From assembly GCA_001579985.1 (NCBI GenBank), contig LRSR01000936.1, positions 1-34,630 on the forward strand: a stretch of DNA of 34,630 nt, given 5' to 3'. The translations under genes and the position numbers were made by a program. Each line of letters opens with the position of its first letter. Within the stretch, counting starts at the first letter, position 1. Below are positions 19,307 to 29,214 of the stretch, piece after piece. This stretch comes from Hypsibius dujardini. Lineage: Eukaryota > Tardigrada > Eutardigrada > Parachela > Hypsibiidae. The notes beneath the pieces are model-generated. The model was not told the DNA's origin, did no database searches, and worked only from the letters and a program-made list of their open reading frames with translations.

Positions 19307-22300
19307 ACAGTTCTTATTGTCCTGTCTGTCTACTGCAATGTACCTGGACAAGTCAATCTTCTTGCGCACGCACACTTCCCGCAGTTGGTTTCGCACTTTC
19401 TCGGCCCGTTCCAGGTTGCGGAGGTTAATGTAGTTCTGACTGGCCCAGGCCCGGCTGGCCTTCACGTTGCCCTTCTTTTGGTCCCGGAAAGCGCGCCAGA
19501 CGTTCAGCAGCACCACGTGGTCGCCCTCATTGCTGGAGAACTTCTCGTGGGCGGCGGCGGCGGCTGTCCGGCTCGCGGCCGGATTGATGAACGGTGAGTC
19601 GCTGGAGAGCATCGCCACGATGGTGAGGAGTTCCTCTGTGCATCGATGTGCCCGGGCTCGGAGGATGCACCTGAAAGGCGAATGGAACAAAATTACTGCT
19701 GGGTTGACCACACACTGTCAATACCATAGATAATGGAGGTGAAGACAGAAATCTAACAGACAAGCTGATGCAGATGCCTGAAGGATGGTGGACGATTGAT
19801 GAACAGATGGAGGAAGATATTTAAGCGAATCAGCAGTAAACAGACATTTAAGCACGGACGGACGGATGGACAGAAAAGGCCAAGGGTTGAACGAATAGGC
19901 AGACGGACGGACGGACGGACGAACAAACAGACGGACGGACAGATGAATAGACGGACGGACTGATGCGCGGAAGGATTGACGGACGGACGGACGGACGCGC
20001 GGAAGGATTGACGGACGGACAGACGGACTGACTCGCGGAAGGATTGACGGACGGACTGACTTGCGGAAGGATTGACGGACGGACTGATGCGCGGAAGGAT
20101 TGAGGGACGGACGGACTGACGCGCGGAAGGATTGACGGACGGACAGACGGACTGATGCGCGGAAGGATTGACGGACGGACGGACGGACGGAATGACGGGC
20201 AGACGGAAGACTTGATGAAAAACAAACGGATGGATGAGCGGACGGAGAGATGAAGAGAAGGATCGAAAGATGGAGGGACGGATAGACGGACATATGGACG
20301 GACGACCGAACGAATAGGCGGACAGGAGCAAGGATGGACAGGCAGACGGAATGATGAATGCACAACCAGATAGACGGATGAACCGAAAACGGATTGACGG
20401 ATGAGCGGACGGCCGAATGGACAGAAGGTCTGACGAACGGACGAACGGACGAACGGACGAACGGACGGACGAACGGACTACTGGATTGGAGGCGAGCGGA
20501 CGAACGAGCTGGACCGTGGACGAAGATATGGGCCGACTAACAGACACCAAGTCTCACACACCTTGCATATTTGGGATCCACAGGAAACTGTGCCATGAGT
20601 TTCCCATCGGCGGTCGTCTCCACCACCAAGTCTCCGCTTTCCACCTTCTGGGTCAGCGCTCCTAACCACTCCAGCTGGTCGACCGCCGCCTGCAGATTTT
20701 CCTCCTCCGGTCTGTCAAAGAACGGGAAAGCAAGGGGCTTCTCAATTCCCATTTCGACGACTTGCAGGAGCACCGTGGAGAGATTGCAGCGCAAAATTTC
20801 CGGAATCGGATGCTGCGGCCAGCAATTGAAATCCGCTTCCGTATACAGCCTACAAAATTAAGACAAAAAATTCGCAATACCTTCAAATTAGAAAGACAAT
20901 GTAAAGTTATGATATATAGACAGATATTTGTAAAAAAAAACCCACTCCCAATGGAAAGGGAAATCTCCCTTCTTTCCCAGGTCAGATGCAAAAAATGCAA
21001 TTCACCCATTCGAGCAAATCAACCAATCAATCATTATTACCTCTAGCGAAGTCAACCAATCAATCAATTTACCGACCATTATTAACTGTAGCAAACTCAA
21101 CTAATCAAGCAATCAATCAATCAACCATCATTACCTGTAGCAAACTCCCGCCTGTTCCCGGCCAGCCCTCCCGGTCCGCTGCCATGCCTGTGCCTGTGAG
21201 ATCTTTTCCACCTTGAGCACCTCCATCCCCGTGGCGGAGGTAAAGACCTTATGCTTCGCCCTCCCCGAGTCAATCACATACTTCACCCCGGGAATGGTAA
21301 TGGAAGTCTCAGCGACGTTCGTGGAGATAATCACCTTCCGCATCGTCGCGTGTCCGTTGTGTGCCGATGCAGCGGTTTGACTGACCGCCCGCATCTGCGC
21401 TTCATTAGTCAGACCGGCATAAAGCGGGACGAACTGAATGTTCGCCTGCTGGGGCGGAAGACTTTTAGCCACCTGCCGGCATCGGCGGACCATCTCCTCA
21501 ATCTCTTCCTGCCCCGTGAGGAAAACTAAAATATCGCCGGGATCTTCCTCGCGGTGGATCTGAAAGACCGCCACCATGGCGGTGTGGGTGTAGTCGTCGA
21601 CTGGTGCGGGCATATATTTGATCTGCAGGGGGAAAACACAATCTATGTTGTTCAGTTCAGTTCAGTTCATCAATCAACGGAATAATAGCTGTTCAGTACA
21701 GTTCATTTCAGTTCATCAATCAAGGAATAATAGCGGTTCAGTTCAGTTCTGTTCAGTGCATCAATCAACGCAACAGCTGTTCAGTTCAGTTCTGTTCAGT
21801 TCATCAATCAACGGAATAATAGCTGTTCAGTTTAGTTCAGTTCAGTTCATCAATTAACGGAATAATTTAATTTAATAACAATCAATTTTACCAACGCGTT
21901 CGGAAGTTGACTAGTACGTACAGTAACGGGGAAAGTTTTCCCAGGGATGTACAACACCGGCGCATCCTTCCAAAAGGTTCGCATCCGTTCAATGTCCATC
22001 GTCGCGGACATGAGGAGGATTTTCAGCGGAGCGCAGGCTTCCTTGTCCTGCCGATCGAAGAACTTTCGCCGGCGAACCGACGCCTTCTTTGTCAGAGCCA
22101 GTAGGACGTCCGTGTGGAGGGATCTCTCGTGAACTTCATCCAAAATGATCTGAAAATAACAAGTTTCAAACGTATAAATATGAAAAAGAACAAAATTGAT
22201 CGATAAACCAGACAATAGATCAATCAACGCAGCAAACAAATTCAACCCTGTAAACCAGACAATCCATCAATCAACGCACCAAACAAATACAACCCTGTAA

Positions 22301-23347
22301 ACCAGGCAATAGATCAATCAACGGCATTAAACTAATGCAACCCTGTAAACCAGACAATCCATCAATCAACGCAGCATACAAATACAACCCTGTAAACCAG
22401 GCAATAGATCAATCAAGCTAGTCATTTAAGGATAAAAACAATAACAATTCATAAAAAAATAACTTGTTTAATGTTACATACTTCAACCACAATAATCAAT
22501 CACTAAATAAAAAATAAATCCAATTTCATAATCGAATTTAGCGAAAATCGCAAATTCAGTGACAATCAAGCAAGAAATGTTTTTAGAAACAATCAAATCA
22601 ACAATCAAGCGAAAGCCACCGGCTAAACCTTACCATGTTATATTCTTCCAACATCCACGCTGTCTGCGCCTCTCTGACCAGCATCCCGTCGGTCATATAC
22701 TTAATTTTCGTCTGCGGATTCGACATATCATCGAATCGCACAGAGTAGCCCACTTCCTCGCCGAGTTTACAGCCGAATTCTTGAGCGACACGCGTGGCCA
22801 CACTCACAGCCGCCTACGAAGCGTTGATTGATAAATTTCCCAAATCTGACTGTCCCACTAAATCGATTCGCTGATTGATCGATTGCCCAAAACTGACTGT
22901 CAGACTAAATCGATTCATTGATTGATCGATTGCCCAAAACTGACTGTCGCACTAAATCAATTCGTTGATTGATCGATTGCCCACAACTGACTGTCACACT
23001 AAATCGATTCGTTGATTGATCGATTTGCGAAACCGACTCACCACTCTCCTCGGTTGCGTCACCGCAATCTTCCGCTTCGGGCCGCCGAAATAGTCGTCAA
23101 ATATTTTGTCTGTCAAAATTTGCGGAATCTGTGTGGTCTTGCCCGAGCCGGTGTCGCTGACGATGATGACCACAGATGCGGACTTGTGGGTACGCAGGAA
23201 TTCGGCCACTTCACTGGCGTACTGCTGGACTGGCAATAATTGTTGGGCAGTGGTGCGGTTGTTTGCCGGGGTCTCCGCGTCCGGAGTGTTGGCCTGTGCG
23301 GTGGTCCGCTTCGCGGGAAATACCATACCGGGAGACATCATCCGCAA
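18700..23347 (-). CDS. DHX33: DEAH-box RNA helicase, DHX33 orthologue-like, seven exons, 734 aa
   Basis: Exons (minus) 23347-23042, 22813-22634, 22149-21922, 21622-21135, 20849-20562, 19670-19344 and 19087-18700 join in one frame with all phases consistent. Helicase motifs in order: GSGKTTQIPQ (residues 67-76), TQPRR, DEVH (166-169, a variant of DEAH), SAT (210-212), FLTGQEEIE, STNVAETSITI and QRTGRAGR (386-393). The C-terminal half carries the winged-helix/HA2 and OB-fold regions: PEILRCNL, HRCTEELLTIVAML, EGDHVVLLNV, then VRRSLSEGLFMSAA and LHPASCLF followed by KPACVVY, which match DHX33 better than DHX15 or DHX8. Human DHX33 is 707 aa, so the length fits. The family works in the nucleolus in ribosomal RNA synthesis, in translation initiation and in RNA sensing. 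The N-terminal ~35 residues are Pro/Thr/Ala-rich and lie in a locally duplicated segment, so the exact start is less certain. Confidence 0.93.
19151..19312. repeat. (CAGA)n/(CAGG)n microsatellite in DHX33 intron 6
   Basis: Tetramer run ending in about ten perfect CAGG units. It gives spurious Cys/Leu/Pro frames on the minus strand. Confidence 0.95.
19850..20480. repeat. GGAC-based minisatellite filling DHX33 intron 5
   Basis: ACGG/GGAC tetramers, with a core from about 19964 to 20200 of ~35-bp units containing GCGCGGAAGGATTGACGGAC. It produces long Ser/Val/Arg/Pro-repeat open frames on the minus strand that are artefacts of the repeat. Confidence 0.92.
21010..21134. repeat. Tandem array in DHX33 intron 4 derived from the exon-4 5' splice junction
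   Basis: The true junction (minus strand TTTGCTACAG, then gtaatgatgg) lies at 21128-21147. Diverged copies of the same junction plus a TTGATTGATTG tail lie at about 21078-21097 and 21033-21052, with a weaker third trace near 21012. One copy keeps an AGAGGTAATAATG donor-like sequence. Confidence 0.75.
21645..21865. repeat. ~45-bp tandem array in DHX33 intron 3
   Basis: About five units of GTTCAGTTCA plus TCAATCAACG plus GAATAATAGCT. Confidence 0.9.
22200..22425. repeat. ~46-50-bp tandem array in DHX33 intron 2
   Basis: About five units containing ACCAGACAAT, ATCAATCAACG and AATACAACCCTGTAA. On the transcribed (minus) strand each unit carries TGGTTTACAGGG, which resembles a 3' splice acceptor. 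Confidence 0.9.
22825..23041. repeat. ~46-bp tandem array in DHX33 intron 1, in register with the 5' splice site
   Basis: Four units of GATTGATCGATTGCCC plus AAAACTGACTGTC plus ACTAAATCGATTC. The unit nearest exon 1 overlaps the real exon-intron junction, so the splice donor is itself the first, diverged member of the array. Confidence 0.8.
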
Positions 23348-23835
23348 AATTGTTTCAGCTGACCGCGGACAGTTTTATGTCAGTCCGAGGACGTGGGAAT
23401 GTTTTTCTAGAAAAATTGTAGAGTTTAGAAAATGAAAACAAATATTCGACTGCCTTATGGTAGGCCGACTAGGGCAATTATGGTGAGCCGTCTGGGCTAA
23501 TTCTTATCGTGCAAACGGTTCGTCGAGGTCTCCGCACCCGGCGAGTTGCCCCGAGTGGCGGGGCGCTTTTAGGAAAAATACGAGACTTGCCGACATCATT
23601 CGTAAACTTAATTCAGCTGCACGCAGCGGTTTAATGGCAGCGCGAGTACGTGGAAGTATTTTCACAACAGAAAAATACGCGATTTATGGTACGCCAACTA
23701 GCGCAATTTGTGGTGAGCTGACTGGGCCAGCTGCTGCAAACCACTTCGTCGGGGTCTCCGCATCTGGAGGGTTGGTCTTTCCAGTCGCGGAGACGTCGAA
23801 ATTAATTAAATTAATTGTGGATGACTTGTAAAAAA
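23240..23835. repeat. Degenerate tandem triplication of the DHX33 5' end
   Basis: Three copies of a ~225-255-bp unit. The marker GGGGTCTCCGC(G/A)(T/C)C(C/T)GG occurs at about 23268, 23524 and 23747. The pair GGTA(G/C)GCC(G/A)ACTAG occurs at 23459 and 23689. Copy 1 contains the real start codon and first codons. Copy 3 still encodes a PDAETP peptide in the sense frame, like the N-terminus of the helicase. Confidence 0.75.
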
Positions 23836-23864
23836 TAAATAAATTTCGGAATCGCGTTGCCAGG

Positions 23865-25809
23865 TCAGAAGGTGATGCTGAAGCGCTGACGCATGGCGTG
23901 AGGAGAGTAGAAGGCGACATCAATCTTCCACCACGTAGAAGCCCAGAGCTGTCTGTACTGCCAGATCCTAAAATTACAGGTCAAGTTAAGCACTGTACTG
24001 TATTTCCTCGATGGACAGCGACACCGCACGAGCTGTGTGACGAGCTGTGTGTGTTCTTTTTTTTCTAACAAAACTACAACTTTTATTTATCCGCGCGATC
24101 TTGAGTAATGCAGGAAATTAAACTAAAAATCCACCGAGTAATTAATTTTGCTGAACAGAAAATCTTTTTAGTTGCCCAATTTTAGTTTTTTTTTTCCATC
24201 CCTACTTCTTAGTCCTTACCTTACGACAGCAATCCCAATCAAGACAATTAAGCCGATGATAGCGGCGACCACTCCCGCCAAAACACGCGTCAGCAATATT
24301 CGGTTCTTTTCAGCATCCGCTAGCAAAACAAGCAGCAAAAGTTAGTCGCGCTGAGACCTCTACAATGGACACCTTGCGTGACACAGACAATTTAAACGTA
24401 CACGCGTGCCACGCGTGAGACGAGTCCCTTGACTGAGGCAGCAAAGAAACGTGAATTTTTGCTCCTGCTTCGGGCGGCTGAATTGTTTCTTGCGCGAGAA
24501 AAGCCAAACGTGCCACGCGTGAGACAAGTCATGATGTAAATTACGTTGGACTCGCTTCATCGTGATTTATTCAAGCAGCTGGGTAATTCCTCTGCCTCAT
24601 GCACGGCATTTAGAGAGAAAAGCAGAAAGGAGCGGCGACGCAGTGTTACGGGCGCGGGCTCGTATCTACGTATCCTTCTGTCTCATGCACTGTGTTTGGA
24701 AAGAAAAGCAGAAAGGAGCGGCGTAGCAGTGCTACGGGCTCGGGCGCGGGCTCGTATCTACGTAATCCCGAGACTAGAGAAACGCGGGATTTATAATTTT
24801 CACGTTTCTTTGCTGCGGTTACGTTTAAATTTTATGTGTCACGCAAGGTTTACAATAGAGTTGCCACTCGTTTAACAAAACGAAAACTCATACTTTGACA
24901 ACGATTCCCAAGAAAGCCGCATATCGGCTGGTTGAGTGGCGGCCATTGTCCGCCGGGCCAGAGATTGTTGAAGGTCTCGTTGTCCGAACTAACTAGCCTG
25001 TCATTCCGGTGGTCGTACCGAAGCACCGTCTATAAAAATTATAAATAATTGAAATGTTTTATTGTTAATTAATATTGTGATATTATTAAAAATTATCAAG
25101 ATTTATTTAAATTAACAAAAACTTAAATTAACGTGCCCAATGGTCAAAAGGGGTGTCTGAATTTTTTGTAAAAAACTAATACTATAAAACTTGTTGATGG
25201 ATTGATTGATTGATTAATTTTTTTACCAAATATGGTGCGGATCAGTGCAAGAAACAGTTTGCATCATCGCTACGCCAGGAGTATAAAAGAATGCACCATA
25301 TGGCTCACCACATATTTATCCGTCCTATAATTATAGAAATCCCCGAGAATGTCGCAGGTTCTTTCGCCGTCCAGGTTGATGCGCACATCTCCGGTCGGTA
25401 GGGAGAATGTGCGATTAAGGTAATGCTGCGCCATTTCCTTGCCGTTCATCAGTCGTCCGGTCGTGGCGTACGTCTCATTAAGCACCTACAAACAAAGTCA
25501 TCATTAATATTACCGTGATCTTCCGATCTCAAGAGACACTTTTTGGCCCTACCAGTTAATTTGATCCACCCCGGATCCTATCTGTTCATCACCGTTTGCT
25601 ATTGTCTACTTACAATCAATCAATCAACTGATTCAATGTGTGCGTCAAGAAATTTCGCTTAATCAATCAATCAATCGCTGCCAAGTTGCTGTTAAATTTT
25701 CACCAATCACGACACAGTGAATCCGATTGAACAGTCAACCGATGACTGAAGGGGGTGGGGCTTAACTGTCCCTTGAGTTCCGGAGAATACGGTACATTTT
25801 GTTCGATGC

Positions 25810-25845
<36 letters not shown>

Positions 25846-28800
25846 CGGGAGTAGAAATGGACGCGGCATATGCTTACACTTCCGTAGATAAGGTAAGACT
25901 CATAGAGGGCGTATCCATAAGCCGGCACCTGTTTGGGTTGAAGAAATGAGTTGATTAAATAAAATTTGCAGATTACCCAAAACCAAACAAGAAATAAAAA
26001 TTCCTGTTGGTTTTTCAAGGCGAGATTCCTTACTCGATTGCGAGCGAACGTAAAGTTATAGTTCTTCAGCGAGAGCTCCAGTATTTGCTGCCTGAGCTGC
26101 CGAATCGAGTCCTCGGTGTAGCTGAGGACGAAACTGAGTAGCATGGTGGAATTGGTGGGATACACTTGAAACGGTATGCCCTACAAAACAGTAAATAGCG
26201 CTTAACTTTTCCCTTCGTAATGGTGCGGATTGTGCGTCAGTGAAACAGAAATGGATCCATTCAAGTTATTTTACAGCAAACATTTTCGCTAGGGTGGGCA
26301 AATATTTATGAAATTTAACTTGTATCCGTAATAATTTAAATTACGTATTGTGGTACTTCAATGCAGTTTTTGCCGGAACTGTTTATAATTCTCTTCACAA
26401 AAAACGCTTAAAAGTCCTTAGCGATTTATTAGTAAAACCAAGTCTAATCTGCAAAAGATGGACAGCAAGTATAGAGGACCAAAGTAAAATAAGTAACGAT
26501 TTGCGATCTTTTTCTCTTCGAATTTCGAAATCCGAGCTAGCGATTTACTCGTTTTACTAGGAGTCGAACCAGTATTAATTAAACTTGTTTCGAATACGCT
26601 TGTTGTACTATTTTAGGATAATTGGATAATTTTTCACGTTCGCGTTAACAATACCATTAATATTGCGGGACAGAAATGATATAAGAAGGAGAGTAGAGGG
26701 AGCAGGAAGAGGGTCTTACGTAGCGTTCGTTGGTTGGGGTGACTGTCCAGGACTTTTCGTTAACGCTGACGAATGGTTCGGTGGTTTGCAGTGTGCTCAT
26801 GACAAACAAATACTCTCCGTTGGTCATTCCAAGTGACTCCGCCACTTGCTGTTAAAAATCAAAGTGTCAATATGTTATTTTATTTTATTTTAATTATTTT
26901 AGGTAAAACATTAACTGACTTTATTTTATTTTAATTATTTTAGGTAAAACATTAACTGACTTTGATCATGTACGTGTCTTGTAAAGATTTTAAAACAAAC
27001 TTTACCCCGCCCTTCATCGTTGTGCATTCCAAAAATTAGTTATACAGGATTTAAAAATATAAAAGTAGGCAACGCTGTTTTAATGATGATTTTGATGATT
27101 TTTTAGCACCAACGCCCTTGTGACCAAGGGCCCAAGCCCTTGTGATGGCAGTTACTGTTTTGAGTTATCAAGCATTTGGATACGTAAAAAAGAACTCTTA
27201 CGATGTGTGTCGCGGGGAAATCATGTTGTGTTGTCTGCAGTGCCGGGCCAGATGACCAGTGCCCGGCCCGTCTTATCTCTTTCGCGACCGTCTGACCAGT
27301 GCTGGACAGCGGTCAGCAATCTTATCTTATCTTATCTTAGCCATTTTGATGGCTTCGACTTTTCCACATCCCCCCGTCTCCGACGAGTAGATGTGGAAAA
27401 GTTCAAGCAGTAAGTGTGACTGTTCCTTTTTCTTTCTTCCTTTGTGCCCCATTAAAAGCCAAGCCACCATTTTCCTTACGAGAAACCGCCACGCGACATG
27501 TGTGACACAAAATTTCTATCTCTTAAGCACTCAGAATATTTTAGATGGAAGTTCAGCATTTGTAGAAGATTTAACTGCTCGACAAAGCTACGACTTACCA
27601 TAATTGTGCGGACACCGACTCCGGATCCAAATAAAAAAACAACTGCAACGGAAACTTTTTTTATGCAAATTTGTTATTATTTGAAATGTCGTAAAAATTA
27701 AAGTGAAGAGCTGGAAATAACACGTGAAAACCAGATGTCAAAAGAAGCCTCAATAACAGTAGCAGCAAGCAGCGCTAGGTTTTACGTTCGCGGTGACCCT
27801 CTAAATTCATTATTAACTTAAATAATATGTGACTTGTTATTTAAATTAACATTAAATGCATATTATATGCGTTATTTAAATGCATAAAAACGCGGAACAA
27901 AATAACGGTAACAAGAGCGTCATTTTATTCAGAGTACGTGAACGCTTCGGGCACGTCATTTTCATGTGGGAAATTGTAAGGGAGACACGGGGCGGGGCTT
28001 AGACAAACCACCACCAAAGGGTTGCGTGCTACCACGAAAGAGTTCTTTCCAACTCACTGCGACTAATTTCGGAAACCGCTCGAAGGGTATTCTCCACCTG
28101 TTGGTTGCCAGTCGCGGTGTCGCAACGGAATAACGCGTAACGAACGATCGGTCCTGTGTTGTCCCGCGCCGACGAGAATGCAACCTCGAGGCTCTCCATT
28201 ACGCCGCGATGAAGCGGAGAGCTTTGAATCGTGGCGACATCAACGAGACCCGCGATGCTCGTCCATTGGTAATGCTCGACCATAAGGATGATGTATCGGA
28301 TCATTGAACTGACTGGGTACACGGACAGGCTGATGCGTTGAGGGAAGGCATCAAAAAGGACACTGTTTCCGACGCTATAAACAAAATTGAGTACCGATAT
28401 GCGGTGGTAAGAGAAAAGACAGACAGGCAGACAGGCAGACAGGCAGGCAGGCAGACAGACAGCCAAACAAACAGACAGACAGACAGACAGCCAGACAGAC
28501 AAACAGACAGACAGATAGACAGACAGACAGACAGACAGACAGGCAGACAGGCAGACAGGCAGACAGGCAGAGAGACAGACAGACATGCAGTTAGGGCATG
28601 TAAATAGAGCATTGCTTTTCATGGATCTCACTACCGCTTTTTAGTACCTGCATGAATAAAGCATGTCCAGAGCTATGGAAAGTCAAAATTTTTGCAGATG
28701 TCAAGTGAAATGCCGCGACCCTTTCTGACACTTTGTACCTTTAGCCATCTGAGCTGTATTCGCTTGCTCCCTGGCGCCTTGATTCACACACCAAACGATA

Positions 28801-29214
28801 TTGAGCGTAAGAGCTGGAAACCACACTTTTGTGCTAATCGTCAAACTTACAAGGACTAATTAGCGTCTGAAGCTCCGAACTGGCAGTTCGGTAATAGAAC
28901 TGCGCCACAAAATATTCCGCGTCGTATTCCAGCGAGAACCTGTCCGCAAAAATTCCGTCCCCGGGGAGCCGGAGATTGGTGAAATTAAAATGTCTCCCGT
29001 AACGCGCCTGAAGATATTCCATCGCCAATTGCACACCCGCACCCGTTTGTTGGAGAGAATTGGTCGTTTGACTGGGCAAATCACCGGGCAAAGCGACGTA
29101 CATCATCGAGCCGATTTCGATACGCCGCAACGGCACCGCGCAAGTCCAACCGAAAATAACAAAAACGACAGCAGTCACCTTGCCCAATGACAATCCAACG
29201 GCAGTGCTCAACAT
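23865..29214 (-). CDS. NPR-C-like single-pass receptor with ANF-receptor (PBP1-type) ectodomain and short tail, eleven exons, 530 aa
   Basis: Exons (minus) 29214-28851, 28672-28648, 28374-28058, 27642-27599, 26848-26720, 26180-26034, 25928-25878, 25485-25309, 25029-24894, 24319-24220 and 23967-23865 give one uninterrupted frame; all phases agree. An N-terminal signal peptide (VTAVVFVIFGWTCA) precedes a ligand-binding domain of the receptor-guanylate-cyclase/natriuretic-receptor type: AGVQLAMEYLQ, SLEYDAEYF, YPVSSMIRYIILMVEHYQW, GSGVGVRTIM, GMTNGEYLFVM, AYGYALYESYLIYGS and RINLDGERTCDILGDFYNY. Many N-x-S/T sites fit an extracellular face. One membrane helix (about residues 471-496, LAGVVAAIIGLIVLIGIAVV) is followed by 34 residues and a stop, with no kinase-homology or cyclase domain. 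NPR-C of vertebrates has the same plan (541 aa, 37-residue tail). The tail motif WWKID resembles the juxtamembrane start of receptor cyclases, so secondary truncation of a cyclase is possible. The ligand is unknown. Confidence 0.85.
24358..24860. mobile_element. Foldback/MITE-like element in receptor intron 9
   Basis: The ends are inverted repeats: CTCTA, then ACCTTGCGTGACACA, AATTTAAACGTA and CAGCAAAGAAACGTGAA on the left match the reverse complement on the right. The left arm carries ~38 extra bp with CGTGCCACGCGTGAGAC, which recurs at ~24508. It nearly fills the intron (24320-24893). TA lies at both candidate boundaries (24361 and 24856). Confidence 0.75.
24590..24765. repeat. Two-copy tandem duplication (~85-90 bp) inside the intron 9 element
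   Basis: CTCATGCAC, then GAAAAGCAGAAAGGAGCGGCG, then GGGCGCGGGCTCGTATCTACGTA appear twice in a row. The second copy has a few extra bases. Confidence 0.85.
25511..25794. mobile_element. TA-flanked MITE, copy 1 (receptor intron 7)
   Basis: The ends read inward TACCGTGATCTTCCGATCTC and TACCGTATTCTCCGGAACTC, with GGGACAN following. It is 284 bp and non-coding. A copy of 286 bp is at 33891-34176. TA at both ends suggests a Tc1/mariner-type non-autonomous element. Confidence 0.85.
25809..25844. repeat. (TGAT)n microsatellite
   Basis: Nine or so TTGA/TGAT tetramers immediately to the right of MITE copy 1, in receptor intron 7. Confidence 0.9.
26877..26962. repeat. Exact tandem duplication of ~41 bp in receptor intron 4
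   Basis: TTATTTTATTTTAATTATTT plus TAGGTAAAACATTAACTGAC occurs twice head to tail without visible change, so the duplication is recent. Confidence 0.9.
27599..27642 (-). other. 44-nt coding microexon (exon 4) of the receptor
   Basis: The sequence is framed by ...CGTTGCAG and gtaagtcg. It encodes VFLFGSGVGVRTIM plus two thirds of a codon and is the only piece found that links exon 3 (phase 1) to exon 5 (phase 0). Confidence 0.8.
28415..28590. repeat. (CAGA)n/(CAGG)n microsatellite in receptor intron 2
   Basis: Tetramer array only ~40 bp from the 3' splice site of exon 3. A matching array stands at the same place beside the dead paralogous exon at 30388-30632. Confidence 0.95.
28648..28672 (-). 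other. 25-nt coding microexon (exon 2) of the receptor
   Basis: Framed by ttccatag and gtacta, it encodes LDMLYSC with partial codons on both sides and is needed to pass from phase 1 to phase 2. A microexon of identical length encoding LDILYSC is present in the paralogue at 33725-33749. Confidence 0.85.

Noticed and set aside
19718-20550. Long minus-strand open frames rich in Ser-Val-Arg-Pro repeats (up to 265 codons)
   Set aside because: They lie wholly in the GGAC minisatellite of DHX33 intron 5; three frames are open at once because the unit lacks stops. DHX33 exons join across this region with consistent phases.
28301-28631. Cys/Leu/Ser-rich minus-strand frame joined to receptor exon 3
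   Set aside because: The part beyond 28374 is a CAGA/CAGG microsatellite read in frame; the true exon starts at the acceptor at 28374.
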